Assembly (NCBI GenBank): GCA_027886175.1
Contig: JAJNNQ010000009.1
Location: 27,083,501 to 27,147,500, forward strand
From: Phylloscopus collybita
Taxonomy: Eukaryota; Chordata; Aves; Passeriformes; Phylloscopidae
Length of the DNA: 64,000 nucleotides
Reading direction: 5' to 3'
The notes beneath the pieces are model-generated. The model saw nothing but the letters and a program-made list of their open reading frames with translations. It was not told the origin of the DNA and did not search any database. Position numbers and translations under genes: made by a program. Positions within the stretch are counted from its first letter, which is position 1. The number at the start of each line of letters is the position of its first letter. Shown here one piece after another: positions 1-13,600 of the stretch.

Positions 1-571
1 TGCTTTTAAAAGCTTCTGCTTAAAAGATCTAAAGCCTTTACTAAGTTGACTAAATTATTCCTAAAGGATCATTTGTTTTACCAAAAGCACACAGAACTCT
101 ATAAAAACAGAAGACAATTAGCTAATTTATTAACCACTGAACAAAATCTGCTCTTTATGTAAATCTTGCAGAAAAATATTTAGTATGCATTCCCTGAAGA
201 AAGAGGAGACCACAGAGCTTCAAAAGTAAAGGAAAATCTCATAAAAGAAATAATGGAATAGCTGGACTCCAATTTCCACACATGATAAAGCAGGTACAAT
301 TTTCTATTAATGACAGCTTATTTTTACATCAAATATAAAATTCTTAAAATAGATTCTACTCTTAAACAAATAAAACAGTTTCCACTATACTCTTACAATT
401 CCTATTTAATAACATAAAAAGACCCACCTTTATCTATTTTATATACTGAAGCATAGCAACCTTTCTTAAAGTCACACATGAAGCAGGTTCCATTTTGACT
501 TATATAGTGGGAAGATATGAATACCTTTTCTGAGTAAATCAATTCAGAAAAAAAGGACAAAATGTACATGA

Positions 572-595
572 TTTTTTTTTTTTTTTTTTTTTTTT
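572..595. repeat. poly(T) homopolymer, 24 bp
   Basis: An uninterrupted run of 24 T follows the bases tacatga. It is read directly. It could be a slippage-grown homopolymer or the A-tail of something retroposed on the minus strand, but no recognisable retroelement body adjoins it. CR1-driven retroposition in birds does not leave long A tails, so slippage is the simpler reading. Confidence 0.9.
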
Positions 596-2180
596 AGAAA
601 ACAGCATTTACTTAATATTTAAGGTTTTCTGGTAAAAAAAAAAAATTGCTAAATTATATTTTCAAGTCATCCAAATAAAATTGTAATGAAGTAGTTGAGG
701 AAGATAGATCTCTGCAATTTTTCCCTGCTTTCTTACTGTATATGTTGAAGAGAAGATGATGTAGATTCAGCTAATTTTCAGCACTGCTCAAATCTTCTGA
801 CTCCATGTTCATACATTTATATGACTTACAGAGGATCACTGAAATAATCCACTGATATCTACTTCTGGAGAATATTGTTTAGGATTGAAACAAGCTCACA
901 GACCACGTTCAAATAACAATTTACATGTTTTGTTAAACTGGAAGTCCTATTTCCAAACACAATTTTTTCCAAATGATGTCCAGTCTTACTGATTTATCAT
1001 TCCTCCTATTTAATTACCATGCATTATTTGAACCGAACTATAATAAAGACAACAAGATTCTACCCTGTGCAATGAATCCTTTCAGGTTTTACCTATTGTC
1101 CTAGCAAAGCCCATCTGGAACGTCACAGAGCTCCTCTACAAAAACTGGAGGAACAGCTCTCATGCACTGCAATCAGAGGAAAAGTTACAGCTTTTGTCAC
1201 TAGTTGTTTCTGATCTAGCAAAGTGCATAAAAGTCAGACTGGCAACCTTAAAAGCAATAAATTGCAATTATCTAAATCAATGTTACCACTTTCACAGAAC
1301 ATCCCTCTGTGATGGTCTCTAACCTACTCCCCCCAGGAGCTGAAAGCCATAAAATGAAAAAACTGTCACTGCAGGTTGTGAAAGAGGTTTGAGTAGAATA
1401 TTGTGATGTTTGGATACTGAGGCAGGGTGCCCCAAACCATAGATGCAAATCTATTGAACATGCCTTCATAGGAAGTAAATAGAAGATATTTTACAAAAGC
1501 AATTTAGAAAAATAGGTAAGATCACATATTGTGGAATTTTAATTACTTTTCTGCTAAGTAGGCTAGATTAACATTATTTTTCAGAGACTATCTTATAAAT
1601 GATGTGCAATTTTTTTTCTTCCATTCTTATTCTGAGGGTTCCTACTTCTCATCCAGCAGAGTACATTTCTGAGCAAGAATTTCAGTTCTCAGTTTTAATA
1701 AGTTGTGTGGGAATATTCACAGCTTACTGGCTAGGTTTTACAACGGAAAACTACAAACAGTGCTAAACATCTAAAAATCATTGTTCTTTAGACAGCCTGG
1801 CATTTTAGGGGAGAAAGTAAATGGGCACTGGTGCTGATCACAGTGAATAGCTCATCAGGGAGAAGTGCTGATTAAACCAAAAAGTAATTTTAAAGCAGAA
1901 ACTCTGAAAAAATAATCCATCCAAAATTTTCAGCCTTGAAGAAATAGGAGAATAAACCTTTCAACTCAACCAAGGATTTACTAGGGCATTCACACTCAGC
2001 TTTCTAATGAATTTTACTTTTTAATACTTAAATTACTGTAAGTGAGAAGACAATACCTTACTTTTGTAAGATTACTTATTTAAAAGGTCTTTCCTCCCAT
2101 GATGTTCTGTCTGTATCTTTGTTCCTAAATTCTAGCCAGAATACATTTAATCCCCTAGCCTCTACAATAAGCCTGATCCA

Positions 2181-2241
2181 CAAAAAACAAAACAAAACAA
2201 AACAAAAACCACAACAAAAAAACCCACACAAAAAAAAAAAA
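2181..2241. repeat. A/C-rich simple repeat, (AAAAC)n-like
   Basis: About 60 bp of imperfect AAAAC units grade into CAACA/CACAC interruptions and end in an A run. No thymine occurs across almost the whole tract. It causes the apparent lysine/glutamine-rich frame on the plus strand and a phenylalanine/cysteine-rich frame on the minus strand, neither of which is a gene. Confidence 0.85.
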
Positions 2242-5200
2242 TACAACTGTCCTCCTACATTCATTAAATTCATACAGCTTTCCTTTATACTGAGACATAC
2301 ACACATCCAGGGATTCTGAACAGAGGTCTCTCTCTCTCTTACTTTTTCACATTACTATCTTTCTACCTGTCTATAAAAGCACAGGAGAGGTATGAAAAAG
2401 GACAAATACTATGATACCGATACTATGACAGATCCAATGCAACTTAACTTTTCAGTAACAGAATGAATTTTTATTTTATGACCTATTAATAGACCAAAAC
2501 ATTCAAAAGTAGGAAAATACTCTTCTGAAAAATAATGCTCAAGTCATTCAGAAAGCTTCTTCTTTATAGAATACATAATTTTTATTGACAAGTGTAAAGT
2601 CAAAGTGTTTTTACTACTTTGTTATGACATACACACTTTTAAACTATTTAACAAAAACAGAACTCAAAATTTTTTTGTGACAGGCAGCATTTCAAGTGCA
2701 TCTTTAATCATGGTGGCTATGTTTCTTTCAATCTAGAAAAAACCTTGCATATAGGCACAATTGTGTCTACACACATTCATTATTTGCTAATGAAAAAATC
2801 TTCCCCTACCTCCCTCTCCTTTGACACATGAATAGAACACTTTATTCTTAATTGAAAACTGCAGTCAGAAACGAAATCAAACCAACTTGTTTAATAATAG
2901 GAGCTTCTTCTAAAGCATCATTATAAACAAAATTGAAAGCCTATTTTTTGTAAATATTATATCTGCTCTCGTTATTCTATATGAGCTGTTCCTCAAATGG
3001 GCTTAAGGAAACACAAATAAAAGTCAGGTTAAACATTTGTCTGGACAAAAATACCAGATCTAAGGCATATGTTTGAGATCTACTATTGCTGTAATTCTAT
3101 TTCCCTCATTAAATCATGCATACATGCCTGAGAGAAAACAATACTAAACAGGGTTCCTCTATTTTCTAGAAGTGCATTTTCACTGAAGGGAAACTAGTAA
3201 ATTAACCTGTACTGAATTTAAGGTTCTTTATACAAGCATCATGCAAAAAACCCCTTACTTTCCTACAAAGATAAAAATTATAGTCCATGTTTATTTCAGA
3301 TTTCATAAAACAAGCTCAAAAAGAGACATTACAATTTGCCATATTTAGAAAGAGAAAATATCTTGGGATGAGCTACATATCTAAAATGTTATGCAACGAT
3401 AATCTGTCCTAATATACTGCATGTTTACAGTACTTCCCACCACCATAGCACCTAAATCCAAACCAAAATATTTCAGCATCATATTTTATTACACTAAGTT
3501 CTTGACTAAATTCTACATAAAGCCAAGAAAAAAATCTTGAAATAAATAAATATAAATAAAAATCTGTCTCTAAAGATAAACCTCTCTTCTTCCTCTGCAA
3601 ACATTTTAATGTAAAAAATTCAGTTACATAACTGTTTTGATGTTACGTTTGATTTGCTGTACCCCAGTTTCAATAGTACTATCAGTGTTGCTTTATCTTC
3701 AGTGCCCAGCACTCTACACATCTCTTGAAGAAATTCTGAACCCTCGAACTGTTGCTATTCAGCTAATATGAATGCAGAAGGTTAACATTTATTCTAAACT
3801 GTGAGACTGACTAAATTTAACTCTGGGTATAATCTATAGCTAAATTTAACATTCAATATAAAAGCAACAAATCACTGCATCTTGCCATGCAGATGTAATT
3901 GTCAGCAAAATCCATGACCTCTTAATATGAAAACACTTGCAAGATTTGGTTTTTAGGCTTCACCCGAAAGCCAGAGCAGCGCAACAAGAACTGATTTGGG
4001 AATCAATTTGCCTTCTTCACTGAAAGGCGACAACACAGGAAAACATTACAAGGCACTACATAGTAAATAATTCATGGCTTATTAGAGTGTGATAGAGGAT
4101 ATACGGGTATCTGAAAGAGATGGAGAGGATTCAAATATCTTTTCTTCTAGATATTAGCGTTGGCAAAAATAAAAGGCTCTCCTTCTTTAGAAAAGGAGGG
4201 TGAGGAGGGAAAAACAACACATTATCTTTTATGTTTATTCTTCCAGCTAGAGAAGCATCTTCAATTGACCATCTTTCAAACATCTAATCATTTTAAAAAC
4301 TTTAAACCACACACAAAAATTTTATGTAAGATAGACTTCACAAAGTGACAAACATTATACATCCAGCATACATTGGAAAACATTACAATTTCAATGCAAA
4401 ATTGTCAAAGAAAGTACTCTGCAGGAGTTGATAGAGTAAGCTATGAACAATGTTTATTGACTAGAGAAGGCATGCATTTCATAAATTTTTAAAATAAGCT
4501 TTGTATTAGCACATGAGACCAGCACAGAACCTATTATCATTGCTCATTTACACCCAGTTGGAGAAGACATAACTCATGGATCAAAGATGAAATAAGAAGC
4601 TGTTGTTGAAGCCCAAATTGTAGCAATTGCAAGTGTATGAAAGACACTTACCAAGAGCTGTAGAAGATCACAGTGCCCCTATACTGTCAGAGATCAAGTG
4701 TGGTCACAACCTGAAATTTGAGGAGGAGTGAGCCAGCAGCCAGAGATCAAAAGACTTCTATATGCTCAAGGTTCATACTTGCAATTAGTAACCAAAAGAG
4801 TAATTTATACAGTTCCTCCTAATGAGGAATATCACTGGGACAATCTGACATCTCTTTTTCTACAGTATTTTTGCTTTTCTAAATATTTCTAGAACTGACA
4901 TACAGGTTCTTAAGAGAATGTTAAGGGTTTTTTACTGAAGTACACAATACCAAGAAAAGGCAAGAGAGCTATGATGAACAATTTATCCCACAGCTTCGTG
5001 CCTATACATTACCTTGCAAACATTTGTGGTTTTTTCCTTATCTTTAGATTATTGACCATTTTGGTACAATGGTTTGTGTCATTACATCTAATTACATAAT
5101 CAGTGTGAATTCAAGTAGCCACTAAATGAGAACATTTAATTACCTATGATTTATTGAGTTGCAAAGCAGGACAGACTGTAGATGAGAAACAGGCTCCGCA

Positions 5201-5579
5201 ATGCATCTTGTTAAGAAAACTTTCCTGTCTGACCATCCAGGTGGCACTCCAGGAGTCACACTCCCAACATCAGAAACTTTAACTGCTGAGATTGAAGCCC
5301 CTACACAGCAGAGGAGTTCCAGTGAAGCAAGGGGGAGACTCCACATGACTCCTTACATACCCATCCCCCACTCAGGCATTTTCCTTAACAGTTTGGAACA
5401 CATCTGACAAATGCTTTTCCTTTTCTGAAAGTATGAAGTCTGAAAATAAGGTAGTAGTGACGTAGTACTGCAATAGTGAAGATGTAGAACGGAAAGATTC
5501 TTTAACAGAAGAAAGTTAGGGAGATGTACAAAACAGAACACATGGACACCTTTCTCCTACTGTCTTTACAGACTTCTGC

Positions 5580-5688
5580 GAAATAAAATAACTAAACAGA
5601 TTTAAAATAAAACAAAATGAAAACAAACAAAACTAAACAACAACAAAAAACTCAACAAAAAATCCCACCGAAAACCAAAGAAAACCCT
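5580..5688. repeat. A-rich low-complexity tract
   Basis: About 110 bp made mostly of AAAC, AAAT and CAACA words with strong strand asymmetry. It resembles the tracts at 2181, 5859, 8858 and 61149. No coding potential. Confidence 0.75.
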
Positions 5689-5858
5689 TTATAAAATCCT
5701 AAATATATTCAATGAGGAACAAATACCCTCCCATGCATGAAGCATATTCCATCTAAAGCTTTACCATTGCTCTTTCATTACATCTGTTCCTCCCCATCAT
5801 TCCAAAAACAGCTTCCTGTCATTCTTTCCTGCTTGTCATGCTCAGTTACAGTTGGAGA

Positions 5859-6000
5859 ATAAAATAAAAAAAAGAAAAAGAAACCCCCCCGCCAAAAAAA
5901 AAAACACCAAAAAAACCAACCAACCAACCAAACAAACAAAAAAACCCCCAAAAAAACAAACAAAAAAAAAACAAACACAAAAAAAAACCAACCCAAGAAA
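5859..6000. repeat. A/C-rich tract with (CCAA)n core
   Basis: About 140 bp of A runs broken by C blocks: a C7 block near 5884, then CCAA repeated about four times passing into AAAC units, then more A runs with CAAA spacers. Only a handful of T or G bases occur. The reverse strand reads as a phenylalanine/tryptophan/glycine-rich frame that should not be taken for a membrane protein. Confidence 0.85.
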
Positions 6001-6954
6001 TCCCTCACAAATATTTCTCTTTTAATAGAAGTAGGAATGTAATTTCTATGCCCCCTTAGAGCTCTTCTACATAAAGACACCCTATATTTTCACCCACAAA
6101 AATATAATGTTAAAAACTGAGGAACATTATTCTTTACATATGTTACTCACAGTGGGTTTTGAATTTCAAGAGAAATTTGAGTGCAGCAATCCCTAAAGAG
6201 ACAGGCATTTCTGAATAATTAGCTCATTATTTATGTCTGAGCATTAAGTCACAGTGCTTCATTTCATTATGAACTTCCCTTCTACAAGACAAAAAAAAAA
6301 TCTGTGGAAGATCAGATTTCTTATATATATTGTCGCTATTTTTTATCATGACATGAGCATCTCTTTGACTGAAGATTGGCTCAGTCAAACTCAGATGTAA
6401 GCTTGAATGACTAAGTATGCAGTGCCACTGATGGGATTTTTTTTTTCCCCACCTTATAAGACAAGCTTTTTCTGATAATTAGACTATCCTACCTTGTTTG
6501 AAAAGATTTCAAAACAATGACACTACTAGCTACTTTGTTTTCTAGACTCAAAATCAATGACATTTTTCTATTTTCAAACTTCTACCTATATTTAAATGTT
6601 GTTCTGCTTACACCGTTTACAACTCCATTCAATCAGTTTCCTGGTTCTCAGTTTTGTGAATGTCAAAAATCAGCCATCAAACTGTCATATTTTTCAGTCC
6701 TAAATCAAGACAAATTCACAAGATTAATCTGGAGACAGACAACTGTAGTTGTTTTTTATGGTTTTGTGTAATCCATTCCTCTGTAGAGGAACAAAAGAGT
6801 GAATTTTCCTTATATTGCATCACTCAAGTGTAGTTATATGTACAGTTACCTACATTTCAACAATTCTGATGGAAAAAAATAGTAATATTGAGATATATAA
6901 TTTCCCCGTATTTAAAGTAATACTGAGTAGTTTTGCTTCAGTGACGTGATCTAG

Positions 6955-7007
6955 TCATAGAATCATAGAACCATTTAGGTTGGAAAAGATCCAGTCTTTC
7001 AAACTAT
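6955..7007 (-). mobile_element. CR1 LINE 3'-end fragment
   Basis: The plus strand shows a doubled TCATAGAA repeat followed by a GGTTGGAAAAGATCC-like segment. This is the reverse complement of the 3' end of avian CR1 LINEs, which terminate in tandem ATTCTATGA-type units preceded by a conserved CCTTCCAACC-like segment. The element therefore lies on the minus strand with its 3' end at 6955. Similarity fades after about 50 bp, so it is a strongly 5'-truncated copy, the usual fate of CR1. It contains no coding sequence. It sits 235 bp left of a solo LTR. Confidence 0.85.
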
Positions 7008-7242
7008 TCATAACAAGATTATATATTGTCAGCCTGAATTTGAAGAAATTGACATATAAAACTACATGCTCTAGGGAATAAAAGAATGGCTTGTATTATA
7101 GGGAATCCAGTTTCTTCATTTAAATACAAATAGATTATACTTAAATTTAGGTACTTGATATCAAATAGTTTGTTACTAATATATTCCGTCCAGTTCAAGA
7201 AAGAGTTCTTGACAGCATATTTTCCTGGTTATTGTTAATACA
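7008..7242. other. AT-rich spacer between CR1 and LTR
   Basis: Unique-looking AT-rich sequence with no gene or recognisable repeat. Part of it could be diverged CR1 that I cannot align by eye. Its last four bases (TACA) form the left copy of the LTR target-site duplication. Confidence 0.5.
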
Positions 7243-7690
7243 TGTGGGGAGGCAAGGGTTAAAACTGGAAGACTGGAGAGGAGAAAGACTTGTTTCTAGA
7301 ATTGTTTTTGCTCAAGATGACCTTGCAGCTGGGGGACTGCTACGAATATTCACTCTGGGAAAATTCACTGTTTCTGTCTATCTTGAGAAGTCACGTAACA
7401 GAACACTGTAAAAGACCTAAAAAGCGTTGGCCTAGTAAGGGGGGAAGGGAGATAAGAAGCTTGGAGACCATAAAAGACAGCCTTGTGAGGAACTGTGCCT
7501 GCGCCAGACCTTTCTGATATGTGAGCCAGGACACAGCCTGAGCGCTTTTTGCCCCTGCTAAGATGACATAAGCTTAGCAGTGCATGTGTTCCTGTTTTCC
7601 CAGCCAAATAATGGAACGAAACTTTTCTTCACACTTCAGCTGTGGATCACGGCCATCTTGGTGTTATCTGTATGTATCCAGTTCACATCA
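7243..7690 (+). mobile_element. Solo LTR of an endogenous retrovirus, 4-bp TSD
   Basis: A 448-bp block beginning TGTGGGGAGG and ending CACATCA, flanked on both sides by TACA (7239-7242 and 7691-7694). TG...CA ends with a 4-bp duplication fit an ERV1/gammaretrovirus-like LTR. A TATA-like CATAAAAG lies at 7469-7476 and a poly(A)-signal variant AATAAT at 7607-7612, in the right order for plus-strand transcription, with about 80 bp of U5-like sequence after it. It is visibly richer in GC and CpG than its surroundings (for example CACGTAA, AGCGTTGG, CTGCGCC, GAGCGC, AACGAAAC, CACGGCC), suggesting a fairly recent insertion. No internal gag/pol/env sequence adjoins either end, so it is a solo LTR. 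The exact family is not known to me. Confidence 0.6.
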
Positions 7691-7694
7691 TACA

Positions 7695-10600
7695 CCCCAG
7701 TCAAACCCAAAAATGTATCAGCCCAGAAATTAAACATTAAAATATTAGATTCTTAAAAACTATCACAGTACAATAATACAGTTCTGTCACTTAATACCTT
7801 GCATATTACCAACAATGAACTGCACACAAATGCGAACCTTTCTAACTCGCTAAACAAAAGTGTGAGAGTAAACATGCTGATGAAAAGGAATTTTAAATCT
7901 TAATATCACCACACTTAATATCACATTTGATATCATTACCTTTGTATAATTTTTTAGACTCAAGCCATTGATAACATACCAAATGAAATTAAACACTCCA
8001 CCACTTGCCCTCAACTTGCCATTCAACAGTTTTGGTCTTTTTATGTCTAAGTTCATATATACACATTTTAACATATTCAGAGAGAGAAAGATTCAAGATT
8101 ACCTGAATCTGAAATGCCTAGATTTTGGCATTTGTTGAAAACTGATAGCTTAACTTCACAGAATTAAGTAAAAGTTTTTTCATCATTACATGAAAGCAAC
8201 AGCAAAAGGCAGTTATAAGCTACACATATTAATGAAATAATTCATAAACATTGAAATATACTTAGGCAGAAAAAAAAACCAAAAAACAAACCTACTGTAA
8301 AGACACGCACATTGTGTTATGTTTATGTGAGTTCTGATTCAGACACTGGCATCATTTTATGCTCTCTTTTATTCAATACATGTTAGGATAAAGATTCTGC
8401 CTTATGCAGTCAAACTTTTTAATTAATAAAAAGGAAAATATACTCCTCAAACTACAAACTATTAATAGAGTCATGAGATTGATCAAAAAGTCTATATCAT
8501 TTTAACATGATTTTACAGATTCGGGCAGCATAGATGAGAAGGTAGTAGAGAAGGGTATGCATATATAAATACAAAAAAATACAGATATATTTATGTGTAT
8601 CTCTTTCAGTACACACAAATGTGCACGTCATTGCAAGCTGGAGATGTTTGCATCAGCAATCAAGCACACATAGCCAGATTTCTTGGGTTTTCACAATAAA
8701 CACTCAGCTTTGCAAGTTACTAGAAATCTGATAAAACATGAACAGTTGAGTTGACTCAGTCCTTCTAGACACATAGAATCAAATCTAAAAAAAAAAGTTT
8801 TTGGAGGAATACTAGGCATAAACATTTACCCTTCTGGTAGAACTATGAAAAGAGGGAAGAAAAAAAAGAACAAACCCCAAAACAAAAAACAAACAAACAA
8901 AACTCACAAAAAAAACCCCCACCAAGACAGATTTTGCTTTCAATCCAGGTGTACATTCATGTGTAACTATAGCACATAGACTTGGCAGCAGAGGAAAGTA
9001 CAAAGTAAAATATATCAGTCATGAAGGCTCACAAGTCAAGATTAAAGTTTCCTATTTACGGAGAAGAGAACATTGCTCGAGATAAAACTCATTACAAAAT
9101 GCACAGCTTCCTTAAGATCTATGACAAAAGATGTCTGGGCAAAATGCTGCTAAGTTGCTATTATTTCCTTTGTCTCTTATTCACAGTTACTCAACTTTTG
9201 GATATTTTTCAGTTGTGACAATGACAACTCATAATAGTATTAAGTTACTAAAATATTCACTTCATTATTAATAGGTGATAAGAAACACAAAAATCACTTA
9301 TATAAAACTTATGTTGGACATAAATTACAATTTTTGGTGAACTAGATTTTAATCAAGAAGCATATAAATACATCACAGAGAGAATTAAAAGTAAAGCAGA
9401 GACTACAGTCTAGTGTTACAAGATGCTAAATTTAAAAACTAAATATACAAAATTGGTTGCAGGGCTGTTACTCTCCAAGCCATTTTTGTTCTGGACTCCC
9501 TCTCACTTTATTTTTTTTTATCGTCAATAATTGTTTGCAATTTCTTAGCAATATCATCAGCTAGAAATAAATAAGACTTCAGCAAAAGCCGTTACAAGTA
9601 ACTCAAGATGATGACAGATATTGCACTTCACAAATGAGACACCATGTAGTATGTGTTAGTAAGGAAAGGATATTGTCCAGTGATCAAGTCCTCAGTCTTA
9701 GATGCAAGAAATTCACATTGATTACAACATACATGTATAACATAAGGTTTATCTATAGCATGAGAAGCATTATTAACAGAAATAATGGTACAAAAGATAT
9801 CACAATGATATGGCCTGCAGCTGACTAGCTAGCTAAACCCATGGTTTTTATCATGTTTTGAATTACATAACACTTTATCTTATTACTATTACTAATCACT
9901 AAAATGTGTGACATACCTTCATTTGCTGGCTACAACTGTCCAAAACTGTCACTGTCCAAACTTCAATAGGCAAAAATATTCTTGGACTCAAAGAGGTATG
10001 GTAAAGATGAATAAAACAAACCCAAGGAATTGATAAAACTGGTGAGGATGGAAAGAGAGAGAAGTGGTGGATGAAAGAAGAAAAGTTTGTAACTGATTAC
10101 AAACCAATGTAAAGAAGCCCAAAATTCTTACTGCCACAAATATTTTCAATTTTTCAGGTGTAATAATGGCTATGAAACATGCAAGATACAAAATAAATCT
10201 GATTTGTCTCATTTAAATGATATATTAGATGTCAGCTTTAAGATCAACATCGTTATACTATTTTTGCATTCCAGTTACTCTCAATATAATCATGCACATT
10301 TATGCATTTAAAAACACAGTGCCATGCCTAACATTTAATTCATTAATCTAGTCTCTGAACTTGCAACTGCTGGTGTTCTGTGGTGGGTTTTTTAAAATTT
10401 TCTGCTCCTTAATAGTTCCATTTGATACTGGTATATAAGGACTGGACAGTAAAAAACTATTGTAACAAAGACTGATTTCCAGAATGTCAACTCTTGATAA
10501 AAATATCCATAATTACACTTCTTGCACAAAATTTATTCCTATGGCTTATTCAGAAATGTACATACTCTCCCACTCACAGCAAATTCAGAGTGATATTTGA

Positions 10601-13600
10601 CGGATCTGTTCAATCAAAATTATAGTTTTATGCTGCTTTTTATGTTTCCTCAATCCTGGTGATTAGGAGCCATTTCCACTGCTATACATAAGTTTGGGCA
10701 ACTGAGGATAAACACCAGCAGAACACCTGCTTTAACATAAAACCAAATGAGCTGTCTCCTAACCATAATTGTGGAGACCACAGGTGTACAAAACACAAAG
10801 GGTCTTCCAACCATGCTATTTCCAAAGCAAGCCAACAATATTCAAAACCACATGTTAGCAGCTATTCAAAATTTATTTAATCATATAATTTTACTTAAGG
10901 GTTTTGTGATATCTATGAGGAATAATTTCTAATAATACATAAGAAGGCTACAAAGTCTGGCAAAACACTGCCTTGATACAGCTTGGTTGTTACATATAAA
11001 CTACAAAAATTCAGCTCCCTGGTGGCAATATTCTTTTGTTTTACAACCTTCATAAATCAATTTCTCATAAAAATCTGAACTGCTAGTTTAAAAACAGTTT
11101 GTGTATTTAAGTATTTCTGAATTTACCCATTGCCTCTATAAAAACATTGAGTAAGATACCAAGGGACTTCAGCTTTCCTAAATGTTTTTTAGATAAAAGA
11201 AATTAGACTTTTCATTTAATGATACTTAATGATTTCTGTGGTCAATTCATGGCAAACTGGTGTTTGTTTATATACATGTTAGGAATTACCTGACAACAGA
11301 CATACTGAGTACAGATTCACCTGGCACAGTAGAGGAGCACCTTGCAGCACAAATCACTGCCTTCCCCACTGTTCAGCATTTCTGTTCAGCACTGTTCAGC
11401 CCCAGAGCACTCAGCATTTGGGTTTCAGGAGCTTCAGAACTCAAATACTTTCAGAGCTAGGACATGGTGCTGGCAGTAGGGTAGACGAGGGTCATGACAG
11501 GAGTTTAAAGTTTTATACCTAAAAGTGCACCAAGCCAAACTGGCTGGTTACCTTACCCTAGCTTGCTTTGTACTCCTGGCCTAGGGAGCACATTTCACTC
11601 ATAGGGGCTGCAGTGGCACAACCTGGTGCTCTGAGATTAAGATACTTTCTAGCTTCCCTAGACAGAGTTGCAAGAGAATACAGAAATGAAGGCTTTAAGA
11701 CATGGGGAAACTCAGCTATTAGTAGCCATTCTCATTAGAAATGTAGAAATTGCCTTCTGTATCATAACTTCTCCCTTTTAACATACTATACTGATGATCA
11801 AACAGCTCAGGACAAACACTAGTTCTTTTTAAGAGTCATCACATAGGACATTGGTTGTAGTTCAGTACAGACCAGTAGGATAATACATATACACGCTCTG
11901 GCTTTGAGGTCCCACTTCGCTAATGGCTGTGATGCTGCAGTGGTAAGTTAGAATGAACTGTTCTGAACTACCAGAAAATTAGCTCTCTAGGGTATTTTCT
12001 ATAAAAATTAAGCAATAATGAATGCAAAGAGACATGGGTTGTATTTCAGAAATGCAAATGGGTTGGCTGAGTCAGTTCTACCAATGCTGTTACACAGCAT
12101 TGTACTCATCACTTCTTGAAAGTCAGAAAAAAACCCGTAAATAATGCCGTTTCCATCTGGAAAAGAAAATGTTGCAGTATGTTTTGTGCTATAAAAGAGT
12201 GAGGTTGGCAATCAATAGAAAAAGAAAGCTGTTCTAGATGGGCAGATGGTTGTTCTACACAGCTCCTGGATTTGAAGGAATAGTTTTGTCACTGCATTTA
12301 AAGTGGGAGAGGAGGAAGACCGAGAGAGAAATTTTATGTTTCCTGGCCAGCTAGGACACAAAGATATAGGAAGATGACTAATGCAAATCAGAGTCCTATG
12401 CATAAGCAAATAAAACAACAAAAAATTATTTTATTCATAGAAAAATCAAAATCTAGAATTTTTCACTAAAAGAATTACACTTAAAAGCAGTGTAAGTCCT
12501 TAAGTATGTCATGGCATTATATCTCCTCTCAAATAATCACATCAAAAGAAATTAGGGGCCAAAAAACATTTGTAATAATTAGAAGACTGAGTGGCTTATG
12601 AAATCCACAGATCTAAATGTTAAAATGACCACAGTCCACCCTCTCCCCATACATCAAAATAAACATCACAGTCTTGTGGCCAATCAGCAGGTGCCAGCTA
12701 GTCACTCGCTTTACAGTCATTTTCTCTTACCCCACCACTAAGGAAAAACCTACCGGATGCTGGACCCTGGCCACCTCAAGTGCATGCTCCTTTTCTCTAA
12801 AGTAGTCTTTACAAATAGACTTTCATCCAAGCAAAGACCCGCATCATTCATTTGACTGAAACCTCCCACTGATGTTCAGCTTAGGCTTTCACTGAAATGA
12901 GAAGCTGTGAAGCCTTAGCTAAGAGTACTGACAGGTAATGTCACTCTTTCCTTCAGTGAATGAAAAAAACCAACTTTCCTGCTTCTGACCTGCAAATTGC
13001 TAGGGTTTCTTCCTCCCCACTTTGCTCAAGCTGGGCAAAACCTTCACTGTGACCACGCAGATATGTTACAGGAGGGTATCATGGCAATGCAAAAACTAGC
13101 TCTCCTCCCACCCTATGGTAAGCTGTTCCCTAAGAACTGTTCTAAGAAACTCACCTAAATTGAAACCACTCACAAAAGTAAACTCCTCTATACTTCTCTA
13201 TGTCTACCCACACTTATCAAACAGTGTTAGGAATCCACACTCCCCTTTTCTTGTCTCCATTATTTTTATTTCAGAATCTGTTCTTGTCTCCATATTATTT
13301 CTATATAGCTTACAAAAAGAGCAAACATGTATATGAAAGCAAAATACCTGTAACTACAGATGTTACCCATGACAGCAAGTAAAATGTATCTTTTCTGACC
13401 ATAACCTATATTCCCCTGCTCCTGTCACATGCCACTCAGTAGTGGTGCCATCAAATACTTCCAGTCAGATGTGTCCATCCTTTTAAACAAAGCCTCTATA
13501 CTCTCTCAGATTACAGTTTAATGGTTTGTCACTTTTTTTTTTAAATTATCATGGACATGGCCTTAAAAATGGCTTCGTTTATAACTTTTGAAGCTGCAAG

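Larger units (their letters stand above)
1..6954. other. AT-rich non-coding host sequence
   Basis: I see no gene in this stretch. It is AT-rich and almost CpG-free. Open frames on either strand stay at or below about 100 codons and match nothing I recognise; the largest (minus strand, near 5778-6080) is the translation of an A/C-rich tract. Recognisable contents are a T24 run, A/C-rich tracts near 2.2, 5.6 and 5.9 kb, a 13-bp TC run at 2327-2339, and a slightly GC-richer block at 5140-5410 (see findings). Confidence 0.7.

Noticed and set aside
5778..6080. 100-codon minus-strand frame rich in Phe, Trp, Val and Leu, looking like a membrane protein
   Set aside because: It is the translation of the A/C-rich tract at 5859-6000 read backwards.
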